Assembly: GCF_954871325.1 (NCBI RefSeq)
Contig: NC_088776.1
Location: 38,798,508 to 38,862,507 of the forward strand
Source: Gordionus sp. m RMFG-2023
Lineage: Eukaryota > Nematomorpha > Gordioida > Chordodea > Parachordodidae
Direction of reading: 5' to 3'
DNA: 64,000 bases
Shown here piece by piece: positions 1 to 11,400 of this stretch (within the stretch, counting starts at the first letter, position 1; each line of letters starts with the position of its first letter). A program made the translations under genes and the position numbers. The notes under the pieces were generated by a model. That model was given only the letters and a program-made list of their open reading frames with translations. It was not told the origin of the DNA and ran no database searches.

Positions 1-145
1 TTAATATGCTGCTATTGTAAAAATGTAATATTCTTTTTAATATAATTTATTAGTGATTTTCACAACAAAAATATTCCAAAAACTTTAAAAATAACGATTA
101 TGACATTCTATGGTACATCTTTACTTAAACATGTTATCAATACTT

Positions 146-1708
146 CAGTGGCGTATCCAAGATTTTCTTATAGGGGGGGGGAAATTTTTTAGGGGCTTCG
201 CCCCCAAACCCCTTTTACCTGGCCTTCGGCCAGCTTTCCCCCGGCCTTTGGCCGGGTCTTATTTAGCTATTCTATTAAATTATGAATAATTTAATAATAA
301 TTATATTTCTATTTTTAACTATTATTTACTAATTCGTGCTTATGGATAGGATATTACAAGCCTCTTTTTTATTATTTCAAGTTAGGTATATTATATTTAA
401 TAAAGTTTTTTTTAAATGTTAAGGTTTATTTATATGTAAAGTTGAAATAAAGTGTAATGTCATTTTTTTTATAAAATTTGCTTTAAAAACTAGCCTCAGC
501 TTAAATTCTCATACAATATAAGTAGAATATAATTTTTTTTATTGAAAATACTAATAGTAGTTTAAAATATTGACTAGAAAATAATTAAATTAACAAGTTT
601 TTTTTAACTTCTTATCAAATACAAGATTTTTAATTATTTCGTTTGTCTTTGGAACCAAATCTCCGTGTATATTTAACAGAGCTAACCCATTTAGCCGAGA
701 TTCAGTACTTCGTAAATATGTTTTCAACCTTCTCAAGTTGGAAAAAGTCCTTTCATTCGTACATGTTGTAATAGGCAAACATGCAAGAATATAAAACAAC
801 TTCGAAATATTAGGAAATTGAGCCAAGGTTTCTTTACACCGATTGAGCGCATCAATAGCATGCTCAGGTAAAATAGCTAAACGTATAAATATTTATATCA
901 CAATTCGAATTCACTGATTAAATTTATTTCAGTATCATTCTCATAGGAATAAAATTTTTCTAAATATTTAATTTTACCAATAGTGGCATTAGAAAATGAA
1001 GAAGGATCTTTGGGTAATAAAACTTGAAGATTGCTAAAGACTTTTTTATCTAAAACCCGTACTTTTATTTGCTATAAAAAAGTATCTAAGAATGGGATGA
1101 AAATGGATATTTTATAATATTCTTCAGTTGAGCCAATATTTATTTTCATCTCAATAATGGCCTAGGTGCTAGACGAGGTTTAATTAGTATTATATCATAA
1201 AATTTAGCCTTAGATTCAACGTCTAGATAAATATTATGAAAATATTTATCTACATTCATTCTTATTGTATCTACCTGTTCATGTATATTTTCCGCCAAAT
1301 CAATAACTTAAACCAAATCTAAATTTGGTTTTTGTAAATTTCTACAAAGTAGTGAGCTAAAAATAATTTATTGATGCAACTAGCAGCAATGATAAACTCT
1401 GATTGATCAATTGAATTCAATAATGATATCGCTGCTAACGACACATTACTTTTTTCATGCTCAGCCTTATTTATAAATTATCGTTTGATTTCAATCTCTT
1501 TGACTAAATATTTTTCCATTTTATTAATATTTTTGAATAATATGTTGGAAAATTGATATTCAAATATTTGTAAAATTTTGATTGGTGAGGGGGGGCTGGG
1601 GGGTGGGGGTAAAATTTTTATTAGCTTAAAATGATATTTATGAAAATAGTCAAATTTGCGATGGGGGGAAGGAATTTCCCCATTTTCCCCCCATTGGTTA
1701 CGCGCCTG
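146..1708 (-). mobile_element. hAT element with 8-bp target duplication
   Basis: The element starts CAGTGGCGTATCCAAG and its other end reads CAGGCGCGTAACCAATG on the opposite strand. It is flanked by identical 8-bp duplications CAATACTT (138-145 and 1709-1716), the hallmark of hAT insertion. The insertion sits inside the minisatellite of the 2-2439 element. GC-rich hairpins near 190-260 (GCTTCGCCCCC, GGCCTTCGGCC, GGCCTTTGGCC) are subterminal. Inside, the minus strand keeps a decayed hAT transposase 3' half. Confidence 0.9.
590..1100 (-). pseudogene. hAT transposase remnant (C-terminal dimerisation domain)
   Basis: The segment 590-826 encodes a typical hAT C-terminal dimerisation block with TNERTFSNLRRLKTYLRST followed by RLNGLALLNIHGDL. 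Just upstream on the minus strand (about 900-1090) stretches such as KVFSNLQVLLPKDPSSFS fit the preceding region of the same family (DUF4371/dimerisation class, ZMYM1-like). The frame is interrupted several times and the N-terminal zinc finger and first catalytic part are not visible, so the copy is inactive. It lies within the hAT bounded by CAATACTT duplications. Confidence 0.85.
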
Positions 1709-2439
1709 CAATACTTATTTTCATCTATTTTCATCAAAAAACCTTTAAAATAACGATTATTACAATTGTCACTTTTCTACGGTACATCTTCACTAAATTT
1801 TTATTTAAACATGTTATCATTACTTATTTTAATTTATTTTCATCAAAAAACTTTAAAAATAACGATTATGACAATTGTCACTTTTCTACGGTACATTTTC
1901 ACTAAATTTAATTTAAACATGTTATCAATACTTATTTAAACATATTTTCGTCAAAAAAATTAAAAAAACTTTAAAATAACCATTATGACAATTGTCACTT
2001 TTCTATGGTACATCTTCACTAAATTTTTATTTAAACATGTTATCAATACTTATTTTAATCTTATTTCGTCAAAAAAAAGAAAACTTTAAAAATAGCGATT
2101 ATGACAATTGTCACTTTTCTTAGGTACATCTTTACTAAATTTTATTAAAATATGTTATCAATACTTATTTTAACATATATTCGTCAAAAAACTTTAAAAA
2201 TAACGATTATGACAATTGTCACATTAAAATATTATCCTTAAAAAGATCATATAAAATAACATCAAAAAAGTTTAATATAAATATCCTCATTTAATAAAAA
2301 AATAGATAATTTTACAAAATTTATAAAAAAAATATTATAAAAGATTTCACCTAAAAGATGTATTAACAAAGAAGATTGTGAAAATCACTAATAAATTATA
2401 TTAAAAAGAATATTACATTTTTACAATAGCAGCATATTA

Positions 2440-3450
2440 TTTTTTTTATTAAAAAAAAATCAAATAAATAAATTTATTTTCATTTCAAAATAAAACAATA
2501 TAAATAAAAAATATTAAATCATATCATGTTTATTTGTTGATAATAATAAAATATTTAAATTAAATATAAATAAAATAAATTATTTTACTAAAATAAATAA
2601 ATAATAATTAATGCTAGGCATCGATGCAAAATTTTTGACTAATTTATTTTAGCCAATTTTTAGACTAAGCAAAAATTTGTTCAACTAATTTGTTCAGAAT
2701 TTTTTAAAAAAATTTAAGTCTGATCTGAAATTTTTATTTTAGAAATAAATTCAAAAAAATTAAATGAAATTATTGGACTATTAAAAAAGTCCGATATTTC
2801 AAGAAAAGGATAAAAATTATAAGTGCTTAAGAAATATTGTTTTGATGTTCTTCAAAATAATATTTATAATATAAATAAGTTGTACCCAGGTCCGAGTCAG
2901 GCCCTAATTAAAATTTTAAAATCAAATTCAGATCAGACTTACTCCAAAAGGATGTTTTTATGCTATAAATCTGACCAATCCAAGTTTTTTTTGAATTAGA
3001 TTCGTTCAGGATCCTAATACATACCAAAATTTTATATAAAATTTCAATAAATTTAAGAATGCACTTATCAAGTATTTTTATAAACTTTCTTTCATTAAAA
3101 TATATGTAGCTTATTCAAAAATAAATTGAATTACACAATTAGAGGTCTGCAAAGCCTGACCAGGCCCACTTGGTCCCAATAAGAAATTTTGCACAAGTTG
3201 TCCAGTCTATCCCATAATTTTTTTGTAAGGCCCTACCTGTTAAGATGCTACAAAAAGTCTTCCCCGGCCTATTAAATTTTTGCTTGGCTAATTATAATTT
3301 TTATAAAACGGAATGGTAGGACTTTGTAGATCTTTTAATAACAATAACATAATTACTCGGAAATTTTAAATAACAGGCTTTGAGGAGCATAATCTTTTAA
3401 AAAAAATATTTTGACACTCCACTATATTCCAAAATATTTATTATTCAATT
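2440..3450. other. AT-rich stretch without a gene
   Basis: No supported exon is seen. Around 3142-3340 there is a possible short hAT-like relic: AGAGGTCTGCAAAGCC on the left and GGACTTTGTAGATCT in inverted form on the right. No target duplication could be found for it. Confidence 0.4.
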
Positions 3451-3533
3451 GATATTTTTGATTGGGAACAACTAGAAAATATTTACGGTATTACACAACT
3501 TTATGATCCAATATATAATACACCTGACACGTT

Positions 3534-3707
3534 TTGTTATGTTTTTATAGCATTAATGGATCCGGAGACCGAGAAATGATTACTAAATCAAATCCTAACA
3601 ATATAATTGATGGGGGTCTGGATGACAACACTAATATCTCAGTAATTGATATCGAAGATGAAGAGAATCATCTAAAAAGCTTCCAAAATTCTAATAATCT
3701 AAATAGG
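3534..3707 (+). CDS. possible exon of an unidentified gene
   Basis: An open stretch preceded by a TTTTTATAG acceptor (AG at 3552-3553) and followed by a GTATCA donor at 3708 encodes an acidic, Asn-rich peptide. It reads INGSGDREMITKSNPNN, then DGGLDDNTN and VIDIEDEENHLKSF. A second open stretch just upstream (about 3474-3532, ENIYGITQLYDPIYN) would join it in phase only through an implausibly short ~20-nt gap. No family is recognised. It could equally be decayed transposon coding sequence. It is not part of VPS35 as far as I can align it. Confidence 0.25.
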
Positions 3708-4164
3708 GTATCACTTATAACTTACTATTTTTAATCTATATGTGACAAGTTAAAAATTAAAACCTACTTTTCAAGTTAGATTAGCCCAATAAAAATATGT
3801 TCAGTCATCAACAGGTCATATTTTTTTCAAGGTCTCATCTTGCCATAACTATTATAAGAAACAGGTTCGAATCTCACTTAAAACAATTTTTCTTTGAGGT
3901 ATGAAAAGTTCTCATGTTATGTTAAGTACCAATGACAATTTAAAATTAATACTCAACCTGATACAGGAACATAGACTAAGTTTATGGATGGGAATTCAAC
4001 TGGGTTTCGTTAGATTAGAACTGCAATTTTAATATTCCCAATTTATTAGGTTAACGATATTTTTATCAATACACTATTTATTATTATTTAACCCAACACT
4101 TTATCTATTTTATGACAACACAATAATTCTCAAAAATATTTGTTTTTCTTTTTTTTCTTATGTA

Positions 4165-4955
4165 TGCTCTAAAAATATAATAAACGTTGATTTATAATTA
4201 TTAATAATATCTAATTATAAATAAAACAAATAATAATAAAAAACAAAAAAATATAATCTAAATAACTATAAAAATAATATTATTAAAAAACGATAACATA
4301 ACAATTAAACTATATACATGATCCTTCAAATTCAAGGACTGCCATCATCTCCTAGTAACTCCGGGACTTCTGCCGCCATGATATCAATCAATGGCTAATC
4401 CCCTGGTTTCATTGCACCTGGTTCTACTGTGTCTGCAGCGGGGTAATTGATATCGCTTAACTTTGGCCAATTGCGACGGTGGGTTAAGGCTGATCCATCA
4501 AGTTTCCTTCAATAGCCGCCGATTGGATGGGTTGTTCCATATTATTTCTATGCTATCTTCTACTGGGCCCATTGGGGCTTCGCTCCCTAAGATGACACGA
4601 TTAGCAATAATATGTCCACACTAAATTTCTACCCAATCTTCGGTAATTTTCTCCTTGATGGCAGGGCTGCACAACCCGGGTCTGATATTACTTTGACGTC
4701 GCAACTGGAGTGGAAGTACTTTCGATTTACGAACTGGAGGATTTACTGAGAGGAAATGTCCGGGAATTAGAAGGATGGATTATATTCAAGATCTTATGTA
4801 TAGATTAATTGTTTTTTGTATGTTTTTGATTTTTTAAAATTTTTAATGATATTATTTTTATAGTTATTTTTAGATTATATTTTTTTGTTTCTTTTATTTT
4901 ATTTGTAAATTGATGTTTTTAATAATTATAAATTAACGTTATTTGATTTTTAGAG
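4165..4955. repeat. Element with ~150-bp inverted repeats and GC-rich core
   Basis: The sequence near 4165-4320 returns as reverse complement near 4792-4955. For example ATATAATCTAAATAACTATAA on the left matches TTATAGTTATTTTTAGATTATAT on the right with small changes. The ~470 bp between the arms are much richer in G+C than the surroundings and look like decayed coding sequence with stops in every frame. The family is unknown. A long-TIR element that has captured foreign sequence and a nested decayed element are both possible. Confidence 0.55.
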
Positions 4956-5438
4956 ATAGGAGAATTAGAGAAAAAACACAATTATGTTTCATCAAGAATG
5001 ATAGAATTATCATTAATTTATTGCAATGTTAATAAAAAAATAAAATGTTGCGCAAATCAATAAAGATATATCTTTATTGATTTGTAATAAGATATTTAGT
5101 GTATTGATAAATTAATTAATGTTAATTTAATGAATAGGTGATATTAAACGAAAAGTTTATAAACAAACCTGGAATGCATGAAAGCCTCTAAAAATATTAA
5201 ATCTACTCCCTTCATTATTATTATTTATTGCATGTTTTATATTTATTTTATTTTTTAAAAATTTAGGAATAATTTAAGGTAATAAAATGCTTTATTGGCT
5301 AAGATAATAAAATAAATTCAATCTAAAATTTTAAAATAATTATTTATAAATGTACCTTATCAGGGCTAAGTAAAACCTTTAGTTAAATTATGAGGCCTTA
5401 ATTATTAAACACCCTACACTTTTTTTTGATACCACCAG

Positions 5439-8400
5439 CTATCCCACCATCTTTCTGCATCGTCGTCCTCATCTGTCCTTGATTCGGTCGAATTTTTACT
5501 TCTTAATTTCGGGGAAATGAACAAGCTATGGGTCAGGATGCAACATTTGGGTCATTCCAAGGATAAGGATAAAAGAGAGATGGAAAGAAGGGATCTTCGG
5601 TATTTTTTTGCACGTCATATTTTTATTTTTTTTAGCCAGAAGTAAAAGATATTTTTTTAAAAAAATTATCGACTTGTAACAAATAGAGTATTTATTAGAA
5701 GCTCCCCTAGACCCGATATATCATAGGTAGCATATCATTTTGTAAATTTTCCAGTAACATATTTTAAATGATATTTCCAAGTAGTAACTACAGTGCTCAA
5801 TATATGTATAGCTTGACAGTCACATAGTGTCCTTAAATACTAGTTGGGTCGAGAGTAGCGTTATTGATTATATATATATTTTTGTTTAAATATTAATAGC
5901 TTTTATCCTTATATAAAATTCTTTATTTTTTTCGAGTAGTGATATCATCTACCACGTAAAGCGATATGCCTATTGTAAAGTCATTTGATCGTAAATTCGT
6001 CTACTTTTCTGATTGGTCCATTTAATGGCTGTAAACAAAGATTATATTTTAATAGCTAATAAATTACTTGGAATTATCAAATATAAGTGGTGTATCGATA
6101 CCACTTTTTGGAGGCCGATCAGATATTCCCGATATTAAATTGATGTCGGCCGATTACTGATCCGATATCATATCTAATTTTGTAATCTGTAAAGATACCA
6201 ATGGTTTTAATTTTTAATATACTTTTTATTAGTATAACATCTATAATTTAACTATACTATAACTTGTGTCATTTAAATGTATTATAATGATCAATGATAT
6301 TTTATATTCAATTTAATTTTAATTCTAAATGTATATAAAATATTTTTATTGTTAAATCACTTTTATATAACATTAATCTTTATACATAATAAGTAATAAA
6401 CAAATATATTATGAAATTTCAAATAAATATTTAAAATAATATTTAACATTAATCAGAGACTTGCAGAGGTACCATTTGTACGGCCCGGCCCAGATTAAAA
6501 AAATTTCGGTCCAGCCCGGATTTTTTTTTCAAAATTTTTTACGGCCTGGCCCGGATATTAAAAAAAAATTTTTTTAGGCCCGGCTTGGAATTTTTTAAAA
6601 TTATATTCGACCTGGTATATACAAAAAATTCATTATTTCGTATTTTATCATATTTTTTGGTGAGTATTATCATTTAATAAGCAAGTATATTAGCTAATGT
6701 TGTTAAACGGCTAGCCGATTTTTTAAAAATCGAAATTTCGATACTATATCTCTAGACCTTTGCTCCTTCTATGAGCAAAATTTTCAGGCTTGTATAATAT
6801 TTTCTGGATAAAAAACTGAGTCAAGGTTTAACAACACTTTTTTTTAAAAATTCTAAACAGATATTTACTATATTACAAATTGATACTATAAAAAATTTCT
6901 GTAAATAATATTTTGAGAGTATACTATGTATTTATAAAAAAACTATTTTAAATAAGAAAAAATATAACATATATTATTATAATAATGTATTTAATCCTTT
7001 GTGTATTTATTTCATGGCAGGAAAACTATAATTTTATTATGTAATAGATATTATGAGTGTTAGCTAGTGTTAGCTTTCACCAAACATTATATTAATCATA
7101 ACTATATATAATCATTATAACCATATCTAATTGACGAATATAATAATTCACGTTGTATAAATTTTTTAAAAAAATACCTGGGCCGGGCCGTATTTTTTTT
7201 AAAAAAATTTTTCAGAACTGGCCCTGCCCGAGTTTAAAAAAAAAATCAGGCCTAGCCCGGGTATATTTTAAACCGGGCCCGGCTTAGGGACGGGCCTGCA
7301 GGTCTCTGACATATTATATCGAAGATTTCTTTTTAAAAATACCAAAATTTCCAATTTATCAGAGGTCAGTCTGCGGCGATGGTAACTGTCAATATCACCA
7401 GCTTCACTAAAAACATATTCTGAAGAGATTATCCCACACTTTTATAAACAGAATGCGCAAAAAAATAACAAAATAGCAGAATGTTTATAAATTAAATTAA
7501 TTAATATTATTAAAATATATATATAAAAATGCATTTCGATTTTATATATAAAAAAAATGATTTTAAATATAACTTTTTTTAAAAATTTTATAACATTTTA
7601 TTTTTGTTATAGACTGTATATAAAATAAACCGGCATAAAATTCATATTTAATAATGATGTTGCCCATTTTGACTGATGTTGACGAAAATAGACAATACGA
7701 TCAAAGGAGTCACTCCCTATAAATCTAAGTTCTGTGCTGCAGAGTATGATATACAGAATATAAGAAGTGACCTCGTGATTCTAAATATCTATTAAATGAA
7801 ATAGGTTTTATTCATATATTTAAAAATTTCAAAAATCTAACACACAATTTCATTAAAATTTTAAAATTTGCCAAAGTTTTAAAACTTTTGAATTAAAAAA
7901 AAAGATTTTGGGCATAGCCTTAAAAAACGATTTAATTTTTCTTGTTCAAAGAGCAGGAAAATATATGGTTTAACCACTTTCCTATATTTTTTGACATTGT
8001 GTACAATACCGGTGTTCAAATGCAAAAGAAAATATTTATATATAGCAATTTTTATATTGTTGCATAATTTTTAATTAAGTTTCATCTAGTGGTGTTAAAA
8101 ACGTATACTTAGCTAATTTTTAGAAGACGGCTAAAAGTTTTAGCGAAAAAAAATACCAAAGCTTCGAGATTTAGCCAAAATCAAATCTTTTTATTATCTT
8201 TTTGTTAAATCCAGTGGCATCACTAGCCTTTACAATCTCAAGAGGGGTTCAAGATTATTTTGTTTAACAATTTTTTTTAATGCTAAATTTTCAAAATGGC
8301 CTTTATTTATAAAATTTTTAGAAGGAGAGGGCTTCAAATTTTTCAGGAGGCTCGAGCCCCTGTGTCTTTCCATTGACTTTACTGATTAATTCTCAAGACT

Positions 8401-11400
8401 TAGGAAATTTTATTTGTATAGAATTTTGATTTGACTGGATAGATAAAAAAAATACATGAACTTTTTTTTGAGTTTGAACAACAAAACAAAAATTTATATT
8501 GTTTATTTACAAAAAAATAAACAATCAAAGGTTGTTAGTCGGTACCAATTTAGTGCGACTCAGCGAACTTGATAATGTTCAGATCGACGAATACAAAAAA
8601 GTTAAGAATTTTAATTTTTTTCATATTTTTTTTTAAAAATCCCATTAAGTTTTTCAATATCAATTATTTCATTTTTCTTTTTAACAAAATAATATTTAAA
8701 ATTTACAATAGACTATATATATATATAGTACTTCTAAGGTAGTGGGCCAGGTGATTAGTTATTAAATTTAGATGTGTTTTTTTAAATTTAATGCTGAACT
8801 GAAAAAAGCATCTTAAGCTAGTTAGCCACTGGATGTTCAAGACTGCTCAAATTTATTGAGAAATTACTATCTAGTTGAATTTCACAATAAAATATTTATT
8901 TATCAAGATGCCCACCTTGTAGTTATAGAATGAAAGAAATTTTTTTAAGCAAGATTTTGAAGCTATTTGTTTCAAGTGACTTTCTAATTGATGTTGTTTA
9001 AATCTTAACTTGGTGGGAACTAACACCCCTCTAATCCATTAACGATTTCACCCTTTAATTTTATTCGATTGGTAGCAGTATCTTCACAACTTCCTACATC
9101 CCTTCAATTTCGGTGACTATCTTATCTCAGTCCCCCTCCCACATTTTTCCCATGGTAGAAGCAAGTCCCTGGTGAAGGGCAAGTATATTTTTCGTCCTGC
9201 TTTGTTTTGGTTATGTCTCATTCCAGTTTTGGAAAAATATTCCTAAAAAAATAAAAATATCTATTAATTTCCATTTTGCTAATCAACTCATTTTATCCAT
9301 TAATCATTATTAAACATTCATTAATTATGCATCTGAACATTAATATATTCTAGAAAAGATTTATCATTTGTATTTGGTTAATTGTATTCGTATAAGTGTC
9401 GAAAAACTTTTTCAGCAGGTCACTTGGCAAAAAAGTCGAGAATTGAAAACTTTATATTTTATTAATTATATACTGAATCATAATGGATAATATGAATTTT
9501 GGAAAAATCCTAGCTGGCTTCCATAATAGTATTATTAATTAAGTAAACTGAAATTTAAAGTTTAATATTATCATGTGATAAATAATTTAGTTTCATATTT
9601 ATTTTTTGGAACATTCTGAAAAAGTTCCCAAATCACCGTTCTCGTTTTACAATTTTCCACAGATTGCATGTTCCTGACATTTACATCAATTAGTTTTTTG
9701 GAATGCCCTTTATTCGAAACTAAAATATATTCTTATATTGTATAATATATCCAAAAAAGATTATATTACCTGGTATCTTAGAACAAATAGTGAGCTGCAG
9801 GGACGTTATAGCTCAAGAATATATCATGGAATGCATTATACAAGTATTTTATTTCCTTTTTCTTTATTATTAACCCTTAATTTACCAGATATAAAAATAT
9901 AACATTGTTGCTTATCAACAGGATGGAGACTATATAAAATAATAGACCTTTTACTTTTTATTTCTTATTTAAAATAGTGAAAAAAAATAATATGCACAAA
10001 TACTTGATTCATTTATACATATTTTTCCGTCTTTTGTGAACATTCACCCCTTTTTAAATGTATATTTTTAGATTCTAGAGTCACGTATAATACCTAGTAC
10101 TATTAGTGTCCCAGTGAAAAAGTTTAATCACTGTCATTTATTTTCTACTATTTGTCATAATTTTTTTCCCTTTTTTTATTCGTCCATCTGAACATATATT
10201 CAAGTATGGCATTCGAAGAAACAACAGAAATGAGGATGCTTAAGAATAAATTCTCGATCAGATAATCTATTTGAACTTTGAATTATTATGGACAATATTT
10301 TTTAAAGCTATTTTCCCACCTTCTGAAAATAACCTTAAAATACTATTTTTCATTTCTATCTTTGGCTATAAAAAGAATTAGATATCTGTGTTCTCTATTA
10401 TTTTTCTCCTAAAAAAGGATATTTTTTCTTATTCTGGCGAATTACAGTTCCTTTAGAATTAAACGTGCGTCTTTACATACACAAACCCGTTCCACTTCGT
10501 TCAAAATTAAACATGTTCATTTTCTTTTATTTTTGATGATCATATACAAAACTTTCCAAGAATTTCGGAATGCTTTATTAGACCTAGGCCTCCGAAAAAC
10601 GAATCAAATAATAAAATCAATATTCGATTCGGAAATTTTTCTAAAGCTTATAAAAAATAGATTATATTTTGCAAGACAATTATAAACAGATGTCGATGTT
10701 TTAAAATGACACTTTTAAGGATTCTACTAAAACTAATTGTCATATTAGCATATCAAAATTTACAGAAAATAACAAACGAAATAAAACCCAATGATTTCAT
10801 AAAGTTATCCGAATAATTGGACAAAAACACCCAATTTTTAGAATTAGAATTGCTTATAAAAATATCTATATTATTTTCTATATGTTATTTCTTCCATCTA
10901 ATATTCTCAACCGCTCACATGAAGGCAAAGATCCCTGAATGGACAATATATCAACTGCCATTTTTGACAACACGGGAAAATGATCCCGATGCAATCTCCC
11001 ATTCTAATAGTTTCTTACTAGAAGCAATTCTAAATTCATTAAGATATGTTTCAACCTCACATATTGATGAGATGATATTATGTTTGAATATTTCATCCAT
11101 GTTTGACTGTACTATTGTTTTATCAGATGATATATTAATATTATGTTTAATTTTGTATTCATTATATATTTCCTTAAATTTTTCTAATAAAATTGTTTTA
11201 TTTATGTTATATGAGGTAGGTAATTGTTCAAAGAGTTCAATTTAAAATTTTTGAATAATACAAATAATTTCGAAAAATACGAATAATACCAATAATTTGA
11301 GTTGTAAAAGTTTCTAGATATAAAAATGTTATATCTGTTTCTAGATACACTTTTATAACCAGTATCTATATTTAGATACTCTTTTAGGGTTTCTATATCT

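Larger units (their letters stand above)
2..2439. repeat. TIR-minisatellite-TIR element (interrupted by a hAT)
   Basis: Bases 2-65 reappear as an exact reverse complement at 2376-2439, so the element has 64-bp terminal inverted repeats beginning TAATATGCTGC. Between them are about six tandem copies of a ~107-115 bp unit. The unit runs roughly from AAAACTTTAAAAATAACGA through ACAATTGTCAC and CGGTACATC to ATGTTATCAATACTTA. Part of a unit lies at 66-145 and the rest at 1709-2225, with a hAT inserted between them. No coding sequence belongs to the element itself. The left flank is cut by the window edge, so a target duplication cannot be tested. The layout resembles satellite-bearing MITEs or foldback elements; the superfamily is not assigned. 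Confidence 0.85.
6084..7440 (-). mobile_element. Non-autonomous hAT, interrupted copy (VPS35 intron 1)
   Basis: The left end TAAGTGGTGTATCGATACCAC and the following ~370 bp are the reverse complement of the element at 50663-51357, whose end reads TAGGGGTGTACCGGTACCAC on that strand. The homology resumes after a nested element, at 7309-7440, with AGGTCAGTCTGCGGCGATGGTA matching the inverse of the 50.9-kb copy. The far end is not clear. No coding sequence is visible. Confidence 0.7.

Noticed and set aside
1478-1711. Minus-strand 77-codon frame rich in proline
   Set aside because: It spans the terminus of the hAT and its GGGGGG-rich end; there is no homology and it crosses the target duplication.
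5415-5550. Minus-strand peptide with [16 protein letters not shown]
   Set aside because: It lies exactly opposite the VPS35 exon that encodes [18 protein letters not shown], which aligns to the family; the tryptophan-rich reading is its shadow.
10817-11245. 142-codon open frame on the plus strand
   Set aside because: Its opposite strand gives recognisable hAT transposase (EVETYLNEF...LLEW), and the plus reading is a hydrophobic mixture without homology, so it is an antisense shadow.
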